Both the position numbers and the translations under genes were made by a program. A DNA stretch of 64,000 nucleotides from Martensiomyces pterosporus (lineage: Eukaryota; Kickxellomycota; Kickxellomycetes; Kickxellales; Kickxellaceae): the NCBI GenBank assembly GCA_025201845.1, contig MU603938.1:124001-188000 (forward strand), in the 5' to 3' direction. Under the pieces are notes generated by a model, which was not told where the DNA came from, did no database searches, and was given only the letters and a program-made list of their open reading frames with translations. Shown in pieces: positions 1 through 10,663 of the stretch. How positions within the stretch are numbered: the stretch's first letter is position 1; each line of letters starts with the position of its first letter.

Positions 1-601
1 CGAAGCCACTGACTGCCAACCCAGAAGCCAGCCCGCGCGCGTTTGGGTACCACTGGATGACTGCGTCGATGGTTGTGACGTACCCGAGACCCAGCCCGAT
101 GCCGCCAACAAACCCGTAGCCAAAATACAGCATCCCAATTTCCTTGCAGAACAAGCCAAGTGCCGCAGTGCAGTGGCCAGCAAAGAACACGGCGGCAGCC
201 AGGGCAGCGCACACCTTGGGTGGGTGCGACTCGACCCAAGGGCCAAGTGCCGCACCCGATGCTCCCAGCATGCCCAGTGCAATGTAGAACGTTATCTGCG
301 CGCGGTTGGCTTCGGGGTCGTCAAACACGTATTTGTCGATGGGCTTGTTGAAGATGGACCATGCGTATAGGGAGCCCAAGCAAAATTGGCTGAGAACAGC
401 TAGCGGGATGATCATCCATGCCTTGCAGCGCACTCTGCCAAAGAGTATCGTCTCGTCGCGGCGAATCTGCCTAGGCGTGCGAATGTACTCTGTGTGCGAG
501 TAGTACTTGATTAGCATCTCCCAGAATGACTGGCAGTTGTCTGGCTTGTGTGTGGTGTCAAACACCGCATCGGACGCAAGCTCTTCGATGATGTTATGCA
601 T
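1..601 (-). CDS. OFA-type MFS transporter, 5' part (runs off the left edge)
   Basis: The minus-strand frame is open from an ATG at 601 to the window edge, giving the first 200 residues. A hydrophilic N-terminus of about 60 residues is followed by a first membrane segment (about 61-84) ending in GSLYAWSIFNKP, the hallmark first helix of the oxalate/formate antiporter (OFA) family. A second segment lies near 103-122 and a third near 130-151. A glycine-rich fourth helix (GGIGLGLGYV, about 166-174) is followed by QWYPNARGLASGLAVSGF, the family's helix 4-5 loop. Known members move monocarboxylates or related anions by proton or anion exchange; the substrate here cannot be read. The C-terminal half lies outside the window, so completeness is unknown. 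Confidence 0.8.
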   Translation of the reverse strand, partial: MHNIIEELASDAVFDTTHKPDNCQSFWEMLIKYYSHTEYIRTPRQIRRDETILFGRVRCKAWMIIPLAVLSQFCLGSLYAWSIFNKPIDKYVFDDPEANRAQITFYIALGMLGASGAALGPWVESHPPKVCAALAAAVFFAGHCTAALGLFCKEIGMLYFGYGFVGGIGLGLGYVTTIDAVIQWYPNARGLASGLAVSGF

Positions 602-2086
602 TATGAGTTATCAGCCAAAAGTCGCAAGAGAGAGGTGGCGAGATGTGTATTAGTGTAGGTGGTGCTAGTGTCTGTGAAAAGGCGCTTCCTTTGAGATGGT
701 TAAAAGGTTGAATACGAAAAAAGCTGTGGGTGTACGCAGGCTGCAACCTACCAGGCAAGCGGTACTGCCCCTGGCCCTTATGCATTGCATTTGCGACGAA
801 AGAGCGGATGAATGATGCTGACCTGGAGCATATCCGTGTTGTAAACAAATGCACCTGCAATGGCAGAACTGCCTGGCTCGCTTTTTGCCACTTGCGCCAG
901 CAAAGCAACAAGAAATCAGCTTCCTCGTTTATCTATTTTGCCTGTCTGGTTTTGCAGCGCTTCAAGCCCGCTTGTGTCCGATGCGGCAGGCTCCCTGTTC
1001 AGGGCAAGCGCTGCTCCATCCCAGCAAACGAATCGCCCATTGCGGCTTCAGGCAAAGACCTGCTCTCATCTACATTGGCGGATGGGAGAATAATCCCCAT
1101 GTCAGATCCGTGTTTGGGCACCCACCAAGGAGGCTAGTGCGTTTGTCAAATAGCAGATGCAGCAGGTATTGTTCGCTTAGACGGGCAATATTGCAGTGCA
1201 TAATATCAGGGGGCAGAATGCGGGCTGCAGCGGTGCAAGGTGCTGTTTTGGCGGCACCAGCAGGCATGGCTTCTTCATTCATCGCTGCACCTTGCTGTGG
1301 TGTGCGCCGCCACCGGCTCTTTGCTCCACCAAAAGCCTCGAAAGGGAAGCGCGTGCGGGCATGGCCAGAAAAAGCCACACCAAAGCAGCCACGCAAGCAT
1401 GGAATCAGCGTACCCACATTTAATCTAGCCGCTCATCCAAAATGGCTCGGCACCCGCCTTCTTATTCCCTGGCAGCGCCCAGGGTTAAAGTGGTGGCCAA
1501 CCGCGGGTGTTTAGCCTATCCAGCCAGCTGCTACGCTTCGCCGTATATGGACCCCCTCGTTGCTTTGGCGTACCACTGGCTTAGGTTTGGGACTTTTCTG
1601 ACAGCATCTTGGTTTGAGCCCCAAACAATAGAAGGCAGTGCACTGTATCCGAGCATCCTAGCCTGGCTGTTGCAGTTTCTATCGTGGGGAGAGCGAACGT
1701 TCGCTTTAGAGCCTGGGCTCAGGAACCGTACAAGCGCCATTCTCCATGCAGCCAGAATGGCGTTGTCCTTGGGTTATATTTGGAAACAGCGTAAACATTG
1801 GTGAACCCGCATGAACAATCTGTAACGCCAAATCCGTGCATGCTTTAGGTGCTGGGCTGTGAGATGTCAACAGTCCTAACATTCCTCAAGGACCATTTGG
1901 ACCGCTTTGGTACTGGATATTAGGAGGTCATCCAGGCACTTTTATTTCACGTTTTGACTTCCTTGTCCCTGCTCTGCTCATCGTTCCAACCACCAAAATT
2001 CCATGTCTCAAGCACAGGCAGACGCAATAATATCCGCACTACACTAGCACATTTTCCTCCCTGTATCCGCAAAGAAAAGAACGGAG
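602..2086. other. Intergenic stretch, no gene recognised
   Basis: About 1.5 kb between the transporter start and the next gene. Both strands hold overlapping ORFs of 60-220 codons, but none has a recognisable domain, sensible codon pattern or splice structure. It must contain the promoter of the transporter (minus) and the upstream region of the gene starting at 2087. I see no RNA gene or repeat. Confidence 0.5.
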
Positions 2087-4387
2087 ATGAACACTCCGAC
2101 CACTCCAGTAAACAACATCCACGCATCTTCTGGCCAAAGGTTCGAATCTCCTGCTTCGGCAGCTCACCCAATTGCTGGTGCATCCTCGGCAGCAGCAGCG
2201 GCAATGCGCAACTCTCACCTGTCCAAAATTGACTGCACTGTCTCTAATAGCAGGCCGATTTGTGACGATAGCGACGACATGGATTGCACGCATCACACGG
2301 ACCCAGGACACATGTCCGAGGCCAGCTACTCCTTGTCCAAGCGTCGCATACGACCTGACCAGGGCGTGGGCGTCGATTTCGATTATGATGGCGCGGTGCG
2401 TGCATCCTACTACGGCCGACGCCTGTATCCCTCGTTCGACCCATCGCACGTCCAGGCATGCCCTCTGCGGTTTGTCAAGCAGTTTGAGCACACTGCACAG
2501 CACAACGGGCTGCCAATGAAGGCTTGGGCCAAGCGATTCAACTCGTGTCTGCATGGCCGCGCTGAGGACTGGGCATTCGACGAGTGCCCGCTCGAGCTGT
2601 CGGGCACATCGTGGGACGCACGCAAGCGCCAGTTCCTGGACTGGGCTCTGCTTCCAGCCGAACAAGAGCTGCGACGACAGCGGCTCTTACGATTCTACCA
2701 GACAGAGGCCGATTTGAGCATAGATTTTGTCTACTCGTTCGAGGAAGCGGCGCTGGGGCTGAGGGACTACAAGGAGAATGTGTGGGTGAGGAAATGCATC
2801 GCAAATCTCTTGCCGCCATTGAGAAGCGCGCTCTTTGAGCTTTGGCCCGAGGGTTTGCCTGTTCGATTCAGGGACCTCCGAGACTCGCTCTATGCCGCCG
2901 ACTGGAGCCTCTACGAGGCGGCGAGTGTGCCTCTAAAGGTAGTCAAATGCTGGAATCCCTATGTGTACGAGACATACAGCCAGTCGATGCACCAGCACTC
3001 TCACATCGACAGCAGGTTGAACTCGCCATCGGGAGAGCGCCAACAACAGCAGGCACAGCCGCAATCGCAGCCACACCCACACCCACATCCACACTCGCAA
3101 TCACAGCTGCAATCACAACCGCAACCGCAACCACAGCAACCACAAACACACCAGTCAACGACAGCATCATTTCATCTCCCCGCAACAACAGGAGCCAACT
3201 TCCAGCATGCTCCGCCACCTGCGCCATCGCCAGCACTCACTGCTACAAAGAAAAAGCGCGGTGCATTGAGCTCCATGATTGTTGGGCAGCACCGGAGCAG
3301 CGTAAACAACACGAGCGGCTCCGCTGCACTCAGCCCCCCTCCTTCGGCAGACAACCCGACAGCAGAAAAGGCACTTCGGCAAGCGGCATACAACACTGCA
3401 GCACCAGCAACAACAGCGGGATCCACTTCCGCTGTTGCTGCTACGGCTGCCGCTGTCTCGAGTGGGATTCCGGAGCTTATGAACACACTGTCTAGGATGT
3501 CGGAAAAGGAGCGCACTATCATCATGGTTGCGCTAGAGCGGATGTCGTTGCTCGACGAGTCCACAGCAAACGAAGATGAGACCACTGCAGCTCGCGGCAC
3601 TGCCTCCAAATCTGGAAACCGCCTGGCTAGAGCTCCGTCGCTTGCTAGTCGCCCGCCTCCTTCGTCGCATGGCCATACATCCCGTGCTGCTGCTGCTGCC
3701 GTTGTTGCCGCTACAGCACAGATTGCGTGCATGGAGAGCAGCATGCGATTTTCTGCCAATAGCAGCACTGACAGCAGCCCTGGGCAGGCTAGAGTAACGC
3801 CCATCGCAGCTGCTAGCGCCACCACCAGCGGCAGATCCAGCGATGCAGAGGAAAAGATCTTGCCAGCTTCGGGTAGACGTAGGACAAAGTCCATAACTCG
3901 TCCCTCAGGAGACTATAGCAACAGCAGCAGCAATGGCGTCGCTGGTGCAACGTCTGCTGGTAAGATCCGCCTGCGCACTCGACCAGTAACTTCTGTTGTG
4001 CACAGCCGTCGCCAGTCGAGTCCTTTGCTAGACAGCAGCGACAGCGGCAGGAACAACACCAGCAGCGACAGCAGCAGCTCCGAAAGAATGGCGGGTGCCA
4101 ACCGCACAAATGCTGTCACTGCTGGTGGTGGCGATAGCGTGGCCGATGCTCGGCGCGCCGGGAGCCCGCACCAGCTGACCAGCAGACGCAGCGACTCTGC
4201 GCTGACAACGGCTACCAGATCAATGAGAGTCGCTGGCGATGTTTTTCACCGCGAGTCAGCGGATGACAACGCGATACAGTCGCCTGAATTCACTGTTCTT
4301 CACCCAGCCGACGCTGGCCAGCCCCCAAACTCACGGCGAGGGAGGTTTGCATTCATCAAAAAGATATCGCATATGCTATCGCACTAA
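2087..4387 (+). CDS. Gag-capsid-like protein with long Ser/Gln-rich tail
   Basis: An uninterrupted 766-residue ORF. Residues about 115-280 resemble the capsid part of Ty3/gypsy-type Gag: a start like YPSFDPSHVQ, a helix RFVKQFEHTAQHNG, a tryptophan-containing segment (GRAEDWAF), then W..RK.QFLDW and a long helical stretch (about 195-250) ending VRKCIANLLPPLRSALF. The rest is low complexity: a Gln/His/Pro tract near 315-360 and Ser/Ala/Thr-rich sequence to a basic C-terminus. No zinc knuckle, protease, reverse transcriptase or integrase is encoded here or nearby, and no long terminal repeats flank it. I infer a Gag-derived host gene or an isolated Gag ORF rather than a live element. The fold assignment rests on reading alone. 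The ATG at 2087 follows a purine-rich leader. Confidence 0.62.
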   Translation: MNTPTTPVNNIHASSGQRFESPASAAHPIAGASSAAAAAMRNSHLSKIDCTVSNSRPICDDSDDMDCTHHTDPGHMSEASYSLSKRRIRPDQGVGVDFDYDGAVRASYYGRRLYPSFDPSHVQACPLRFVKQFEHTAQHNGLPMKAWAKRFNSCLHGRAEDWAFDECPLELSGTSWDARKRQFLDWALLPAEQELRRQRLLRFYQTEADLSIDFVYSFEEAALGLRDYKENVWVRKCIANLLPPLRSALFELWPEGLPVRFRDLRDSLYAADWSLYEAASVPLKVVKCWNPYVYETYSQSMHQHSHIDSRLNSPSGERQQQQAQPQSQPHPHPHPHSQSQLQSQPQPQPQQPQTHQSTTASFHLPATTGANFQHAPPPAPSPALTATKKKRGALSSMIVGQHRSSVNNTSGSAALSPPPSADNPTAEKALRQAAYNTAAPATTAGSTSAVAATAAAVSSGIPELMNTLSRMSEKERTIIMVALERMSLLDESTANEDETTAARGTASKSGNRLARAPSLASRPPPSSHGHTSRAAAAAVVAATAQIACMESSMRFSANSSTDSSPGQARVTPIAAASATTSGRSSDAEEKILPASGRRRTKSITRPSGDYSNSSSNGVAGATSAGKIRLRTRPVTSVVHSRRQSSPLLDSSDSGRNNTSSDSSSSERMAGANRTNAVTAGGGDSVADARRAGSPHQLTSRRSDSALTTATRSMRVAGDVFHRESADDNAIQSPEFTVLHPADAGQPPNSRRGRFAFIKKISHMLSH

Positions 4388-4982
4388 TCACCAACGAGCA
4401 CGCATAGAGGAAGGCGTGCCACATCCATGTTTGCCTTGCTGCGCGTCTGTTTTCTTCATTAGCCATACTACTTGTGGCCTTCCATACGTCGTCTACGAGA
4501 AACTCGACACTAGCATGAATAATAATTTGTCAGCCGACGTAAGCAGGGCCAGGGGACAGGGGGGATTCAGGGACACAGCTTGTTATGCTTCATGTGACTC
4601 GGCGCATGCTTACACCTGTGCTCCAGTGACAAATGGGCGCCAGCTGCTGCATATGTACGCATTACAGGTGGCCATTTAGTGCAGGCCGCTGGCAAACAAG
4701 CTCTAGCCCAATGTCTGCGATGGGAATTGGTCGAGGCCGTGTAAGCATCCAGGCAGTGCGGGGAAGCAGTAGGACAGTAGAAGCGCATTTGTGGGGCTAT
4801 AAAAGGCGAGGGCGAGAGGACGCATTCTGAGCATTGCTTCCATCTGCACTCTTCGTCCCCTGTTTTAGCAAGCGCAAGCTCTGGCACATATCTTTATTTG
4901 TACGCATTTTGGCTTGTCATTGTTATCTCTGCTGCTTCTGCCACCAAGATATAGCCTTTGAGAACCCCTTCGACCCAAAGTC
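4388..4982. other. 3' flank of the Gag-like gene and promoter/leader of the GH15 gene
   Basis: Holds the TATA element at 4798-4806 and, downstream of it, a presumed leader of roughly 150 nt before the ATG at 4983. No coding region is recognised. Confidence 0.5.
4798..4806 (+). promoter_or_regulatory. TATA box of the GH15 gene
   Basis: A perfect TATAAAAGG lies 177 bases before the ATG at 4983, on the same strand and in otherwise non-coding DNA. The distance fits a leader of about 150 nt. Confidence 0.6.
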
Positions 4983-7211
4983 ATGTCGCATTCGTGCTCA
5001 AGCACCAGCGTTCCCAGCGAAGAAACCCGCATGAGCGATGCCATGCGCAGGCCGCTGCGTGGGTATCTTCCAATCGACCAGTACGGAATGATTGGCAACC
5101 TGCACACCACTGCTTTGGTGGGCATCGATGGGTCAATTGACTTTATGTGCTGGCCCGAGTTCGACAGCCCGTCTGTTTTCTGCCGCATGCTCGACAAAAA
5201 TATTGGCGGCCACTTCTCAATCACTCCCTCCGCCTACTCAATCTCCAGCAAGCAGCAGTACCTGCCGTTCTCCAATGTCATCACAACAAAGTTCCTTTCA
5301 GAGGAAGGAGTTGGCCAGGTCACCGATTTTATGCACCGTCCTCGCCCAAAGTCACGCACGCACAAGCACATGCTTCCCTGGCTGATTCGCATCGTCGAGG
5401 TGATCCGTGGCGAGCTGTCGTTCGATATGGAATGCTTCCCGGCCTTTGACTATGCGAGAGCCACGCATGAGCTGGAAATCGAGGACAGCGGCAAGGTGAA
5501 CATCGAAAAGCCTGCAAAGGGCATAGCCGACGCCGAGGAAAGCGTCTTCCAGTCCATTTTCCTCCACTGGGGACAAACCGACAATGATGCAGAGTCCTAC
5601 GTGGGGCCTCAGCGCGCAATCTTCCGCCCCGAAGTGGTCAGCCACGACGAAGGTCTAGGAGTCACTGACAATGACGAAGACAGGGTCGCCCAGACAGCCG
5701 TGTACCCGATGGATCTCCGCTATGTCGTTGGCTGCAGCGGGAGCGGGTCATGCCCGCGCGTCGTGATAGAGCCTGGAAAGCACTCGGATGGGATGAGCCA
5801 GGGCGTGAAGTCGCACTTTACGCTCCAGGAAGGCCAGAGGGTGGTCTTTGTCCTGCGCACGCTGCCAGAGGCAACCATTGACAGCCTGAGGGCTGGCGGC
5901 ACGTCAGACGAGGACATTGAAGATTTCCGCACCAAGTTTGACCCGCCCATCAGCATGCCGTACATGGAGGATCTACTGGAGGACACGCTGATGTACTGGC
6001 TGACATGGGTCCGCAAGAACAAGTATAGCGGTCGATGGCTGGAGAACGTCGAGCGTAGCGCACTCATTCTCAAGCTCCTGACCTACGAGCCCACAGGAGC
6101 CGTCGTTGCTGCAGCCACCTTCTCGCTGCCTGAGGCAATAGGCGATTCGGGCAGAAACTGGGACTACCGGTTTACATGGGTGCGGGACTCTGCGTTTACA
6201 ATGTACGCCTTCATGCGCCTGGGGCTGACGTCTGAGGCCAAGAAGTACATGCAGTTCGTCATGAAGCTGTGCCAAGGGAAGAACGCTGACGGCGGGCTGC
6301 AGATCATGTACACGCTGCGTGGCGGACGTGACATGCCGGAGCTGATCCTCCCGCATCTCGAAGGGTACCGCGGCTGCGCACCCGTGCGGATCGGCAATGG
6401 TGCCGCCGACCACATCCAGCTGGACATCTACGGCGAGCTGCTGGACGCCGTCTACCTGTACAACAAGTACAGCAATCCGCTTTCGTACGACGAGTGGGTT
6501 GAGGTCCGCTCTCTGGTCGACTATGTCTGCGCCAACCACAACCAGCCAGACATGGGTATCTGGGAGGTGCGCGGAATGCGGCAGCACTTTACCTACTCAA
6601 AGGTCCAGTGCTGGGTGGCCATGGACCGCGGCATCAGGCTTGTTGAAAAGCGCGGCTTCCCGTGCAAGAACCTGACCAGGTGGCGTGCAACCAGGGATGC
6701 GCTGTACGAGGAGGTGATGGACAAGGCATGGAATAGCGAAAAGGAGATGTTCACCCAGAGCTACGAGAGCAAGGACATGCTCGACGCTGCAGTGCTTGCC
6801 ATGCCCCTGGTATTCTTCTGCGATGGGACGGACCCGCGCTTTGTCAAGACCATGCGCCGCATCATGCTGCCTCCACACCGAGGCGGCCTCACGGCCAACA
6901 ACTTGGTGTTCAGATACAATGCTGTGGAGACCGACGACGGCCTGTCGGGCGAGGAAGGCGCATTTTCCCTGTGCACATTCTGGCTTGCTGAGGCTCTTGC
7001 CAGGGCCAGCAAGACCAACCTCACAATGCTGTACAAGGCGCAGGTGATCATGGACGAGATGATCATGTATGGCAACCACGTCGGCCTGTTCTCAGAGGAG
7101 ATCGACAAGTCTGGCAAGCACCTGGGCAACTTCCCTCAGGCATTCACGCACATTGCACTGATCTCAGCCGCATTCAACATCGACAGGGTTCTGAAGACTG
7201 TGAATCCCTAA
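4983..7211 (+). CDS. Glycoside hydrolase family 15 protein (trehalase/glucoamylase-like)
   Basis: A single-exon 742-residue protein. The N-terminal part (about 25-250) starts LRGYLPIDQYGMIGNLHTTA and matches the beta-sandwich domain of bacterial-type GH15 trehalases and related enzymes. The (alpha/alpha)6 catalytic domain carries the family motifs: RNWDYRFTWVRD (from about 391), a QLDIYGELLDAVYL stretch, MGIWEVRG with Glu528 as probable general acid, and EEGAFSLCTFW with Glu658 as probable base. It lacks a signal peptide, so a cytosolic enzyme hydrolysing trehalose or a related alpha-glucoside is likely; the exact substrate cannot be told. Family members of this architecture are mainly bacterial, so ancient transfer is possible. 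A TATA box lies 177 bases upstream, and the 3' end faces the phenylalanyl-tRNA synthetase gene. Confidence 0.85.
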   Translation: MSHSCSSTSVPSEETRMSDAMRRPLRGYLPIDQYGMIGNLHTTALVGIDGSIDFMCWPEFDSPSVFCRMLDKNIGGHFSITPSAYSISSKQQYLPFSNVITTKFLSEEGVGQVTDFMHRPRPKSRTHKHMLPWLIRIVEVIRGELSFDMECFPAFDYARATHELEIEDSGKVNIEKPAKGIADAEESVFQSIFLHWGQTDNDAESYVGPQRAIFRPEVVSHDEGLGVTDNDEDRVAQTAVYPMDLRYVVGCSGSGSCPRVVIEPGKHSDGMSQGVKSHFTLQEGQRVVFVLRTLPEATIDSLRAGGTSDEDIEDFRTKFDPPISMPYMEDLLEDTLMYWLTWVRKNKYSGRWLENVERSALILKLLTYEPTGAVVAAATFSLPEAIGDSGRNWDYRFTWVRDSAFTMYAFMRLGLTSEAKKYMQFVMKLCQGKNADGGLQIMYTLRGGRDMPELILPHLEGYRGCAPVRIGNGAADHIQLDIYGELLDAVYLYNKYSNPLSYDEWVEVRSLVDYVCANHNQPDMGIWEVRGMRQHFTYSKVQCWVAMDRGIRLVEKRGFPCKNLTRWRATRDALYEEVMDKAWNSEKEMFTQSYESKDMLDAAVLAMPLVFFCDGTDPRFVKTMRRIMLPPHRGGLTANNLVFRYNAVETDDGLSGEEGAFSLCTFWLAEALARASKTNLTMLYKAQVIMDEMIMYGNHVGLFSEEIDKSGKHLGNFPQAFTHIALISAAFNIDRVLKTVNP

Positions 7212-7481
7212 CCACGTCTGGTGTTGCTGCTGCCTGGCCGCCTGCGGATCCCCCTATAGGCATGTCTGACGAGCAACCACAAAAGCAGCTTTTTCTTTCT
7301 TTCTTTCTCAGCCGCAAAGGTCTCTAGTATCACCCCGCTCTGTCTGAACGACACGTGGCGATAAGCCCGATTATACTGCTTCCATGCCTTCAGAACATTG
7401 GCCAAAACATGGCTGGAATGGACAAAAAGTGAGCTGCTTTAGTTTGCTTTGTTTTAGGTCTGTAAAGGAGTACCAAGAGGC

Positions 7482-9341
7482 TCAGAGGAAGGGCTCGACG
7501 TTGATCTCGAACGAGGAGACCGGGTAGTCAAGCTCAAAGTTGACGAGGACCTCAGGATGGATGACGCCGATAGACCCAAGAGCGATCGTCTTTCCCTCCT
7601 CGTCAGTGTACATGACGCTGGCGCTGCGGCCAGGGAGGTAGGTGGGGAGGTCGGCCTCGGCAAGATGGTAGCCCCTGCCCTCCTTGGCATGGGGGACGTT
7701 GAGAGACACCATCATGGTGTCCAAGAGACCCTGGATGGTCTCGAACTGGGCAGAGTGGCTGGAGAAGATAGCGCAGGCGCGGCGCTGGTTGCTGGCTCCG
7801 CGCTCCCTCGATGCATCCTTGAACACGACGTCCGAGACCTCGAACAGCTTGTAGGGGATGGCGTGCTTCTTGTTCTCGCGGATGGTCTTGAGCAAGCCAG
7901 GGAGCAAGGTCGAGCGGCACACCTGGTACTCAAAGGTCTTGGGGTTGGCGAGCACAACAGCCTCGTCGCCCCTGTCCTCGCGACGGAGGAGCTTGAAGTT
8001 CTCGTCGTGCGAGCACAGACTGAGGGTCAGGGCCTCAGTCCATCCGGCCATCGCGATCTCCTTGCGGATCAGGTCCGACAGCTTGTTGAGAGGGAACGCC
8101 TTGCCGACAGTGGCAGCGTTGTTGAGCGCACGGGGGATCTTGTTGTAGCCAAAGGCAATGCCCAGATCCTCGGCAATGTCGCACTCCTGGAGGATATCGG
8201 GGCGGGTGGGCGGCAGCAAAACGGAAATGCTGTTGTCGCCGTCAACGGCGGCGTCCAGGGACATCTTCTTCAGCAGATCGACGATCTGGTCGTTGGTCTG
8301 GTTGATGCCGACGATGCCATTCAGGTACTTTGGCGTGGTCTTCATCGAGCGGGGCTCCAGATCGGGGTAAACAGTCGACTTGCCATCAGGGTAAACGACC
8401 TCGACGGGCTCGACGGTGAAGGGCTCCTCGCAGTAGCCGCTGAACATGGTGAGCATGATGTTGAGCACAATGCTGACCTTGGTGAGGTCGGTGGCTGTGA
8501 TCTCAATGAAGATGTTCTTCGTATCAAGAGTGATCTTGCTGTGCTCGCTGTTGATCAAGGGCGGGAGCGACATGACCGTGCGCTTCGAGTCGTAGATAAC
8601 AGGGTAGACGGGCGAGTCGCGGATGATGTGGAGGAATCTCTTAATGTGCAGGTCAGACTCGTAGAACTCAATCACGCGGCGGCCGTCCATCTCCTCCGTC
8701 TGGTTAAGGGGCACAAACTTGATGTCCTCTGGCTTCTGCGCCTCGTAGGTGAAGGGGCCCTGGACAGTGTCGAGGTCGTGGGTGCCGACGGAAACCAGTG
8801 TGCGCTTGCGGCAGATGTTGTTGTGCAGCTTGTCCTGCAGGTCGATGAATGACTGGTAGCGCTCCTTGGTCAGCTTGACGCCGCGCAGAATCGCGCCAAC
8901 AACGTAGGGCCTCACCTCGGCGCACTCCTTCGCCACTGTGATGCGCTCGGGCTTGGCAACGGGCACAACCTTGTACTGAGGGGTCTTCTCACGGCCGAGG
9001 AAGACACCAAGCGCGCGCGACAGACCCTCGAAGCACAGGAGATCGTAGCGGTTGGCGGGGATATCGATCTTGAGCTGAGCCCTCTCGCCCTCGGCAAGCT
9101 CGCCCTCCTCCGAGGTCTAGCGAAAAACCAGGTTGGCAAGCAGGCGTGCATTGTTAGGTGATTGAGGCGGGCCTTGTGAATTTTGCTGCCGAGTTCAACA
9201 ATGTTTGCTGCGATCTTGCGTACTTACATCCTCCTCAAGCTCGATTCCGAACTCGAAGCACAGCTCACGGAACTGGTCAGTGTTGTACTTGTTGTCCAGG
9301 TAGTCGAACAGGTCCTTCTTGTCAATGGTAACAGTCGGCAT
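7482..9341 (-). CDS. FRS1: Phenylalanyl-tRNA synthetase beta subunit (cytosolic), two exons
   Basis: Two coding exons, 9341-9228 and 9116-7482, joined across a 111-nt GT-AG intron (donor GTAAGT, acceptor CTAG), give 582 residues; yeast Frs1 has 595. Exon 1 encodes MPTVTIDKKDLFDYLDNKY, the conserved N-terminus of the eukaryotic/archaeal beta subunit. The reading frame is continuous across the junction (GIELEED then TSEEGE). Downstream come the B3/B4-type substrate-binding region, the B5 DNA-binding-like domain (after PRSMKTTPKYLNGIVGI) and the class II-like fold (HAIPYKLFEVSD) without catalytic motifs. The protein pairs with the alpha subunit as an alpha2-beta2 enzyme that charges tRNA-Phe. 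The gene is divergent from NAT9, 372 bases away. Confidence 0.95.
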
Positions 9342-9713
9342 TTTGTCTCTGCGGAATTTGCCCTTACGAGAGATTATTAACAAATGGAGAGCGGGACTAG
9401 AGGTTTTGGTGTTGAGCAGTCGAGGAAGAAAATTGTGTCAACTGGAAAGAGTGCGTGGTTGCTTGACAGCAGGAGGGGGACGCCCAAGGAGCATCGCCCC
9501 AACACCGGCTGCCCGGCTTGCGTACAATTTTTTTTTTTTTGGCTGATTCGGTACAGGCTAAGTGATTCACTTTTGGCCACGTGCTTGGCCGCTGGCAATG
9601 AAAAACTGGCGACCCTGCGCGCATTCGGTACTGGCCATGATGGTGCAGACGAGGCAGGCTTTTGGAGGCTGTATCGAAGACACGAAGGCAGAAACTAAGG
9701 AAACAGCAGCAGG
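9342..9713. other. Bidirectional promoter region between FRS1 and NAT9
   Basis: Contains a T13 run at 9528-9540 and a palindromic CACGTG E-box at 9578-9583, a site type bound by bHLH regulators. No TATA box or coding sequence is seen. Confidence 0.45.
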
Positions 9714-10550
9714 ATGCGCGCAAACGAGCACTTGGCAATTGTAAGCACCCTGATACAGCGCATAGACACTGTTGACATTCACCAGAAGCACCGCTGTAAA
9801 CATGCATTGCCGTGGCCCCAAGCACCATTCCCCTCACTGTAGGTTGGTGAGAAGGTGGTACTGGTTCCTTACGAGGAGCACCATGTCCCCAGGTATCACG
9901 AGTGGATGAAGTCGCCGTTCCTCCAGGAGATGACCGGATCGGAGCCACTAAGCATCGACGAGGAGTATGCCATGCAAAAGTCGTGGCGCGTGGATCTCGA
10001 CAAGTGCACGTTTATTCTTCTGGCCAAGGACCCCGAGACCAAGCCTGGGGACTGCGATCTTTACGCTACCGGTAAGTTGGCGGCGGTTGAGAGACGAAAG
10101 ATACAGTGCACTGGGCTAGTCACCAAGTAGAATGCACCTTGGCCTCCACTCAACGCACACCCTGCTCATTACACCTCTATTGCTGTAGACAGGATGATCG
10201 GAGACGTAAACTTTTACCTTACCAACGTCTACAACCCACATGAGGCCGAGCTCGAGGTGATGATTGCTGAGCAGGAGCACTCTGGCCGTGGAATTGCCAC
10301 CGAGGTGCTGAAGCTGATGATGCACTACGCAGTGAACGACGCCAGTGTCACCGATTTCGTGGTGCGCATCAAGGAGACCAACCTTGCCAGCATCCACATC
10401 TTTGAGAAGAAATTCGGGTTTGAAGAAACCGAGCGCTCGCGCGCTTTCAAGGAGGTCACCCTCCGCCGCGCAGTGTCCGAAGAACTCAGGGCTGATTTGG
10501 ACAGGTGGGCCGCGCATGCCACTAGAGTAGACTTCCACCACGCAGCCTGA
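9714..10550 (+). CDS. NAT9: NAT9-type GNAT N-acetyltransferase, three exons
   Basis: Three exons, 9714-9740, 9843-10071 and 10189-10550, give 205 residues; animal NAT9 has about 207. Exon 1 is only 27 nt (MRANEHLAI). Introns of 102 and 117 nt have GTAAGC/GTAAGT donors and TAG acceptors, and phases agree. The protein starts with VGEKVVLVPYEEHHVPRYHE and continues SPFLQEMTGSEPLSIDEEY, the NAT9 signature. The acetyl-CoA-binding loop of GNAT enzymes is visible as EHSGRGIA, followed by the helix EVLKLMMHYA. The C-terminus has the FGF and SRAF segments. Animal NAT9 is linked to microtubule stability; the substrate in fungi is not established. It shares its promoter region with FRS1. Confidence 0.9.
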
Positions 10551-10663
10551 GTTTGCCAGGTTTATGATAGACTGTTGCTACTTACATGCTAGATGGAATT
10601 GCCGCAAAACTAGAGAGAGGGCTGGCTGAATAAGAGAGCGCGGCCATATTTGCACAGGCACCC

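Noticed and set aside
2139..2148. Box-B-like GGTTCGAATC that could hint at a tRNA
   Set aside because: Lies inside the coding region of the Gag-like gene; no box A or cloverleaf around it.
7557..8852. 431-codon ORF antisense to phenylalanyl-tRNA synthetase beta
   Set aside because: Val/Leu/Glu-rich shadow of a highly expressed gene; no domain.
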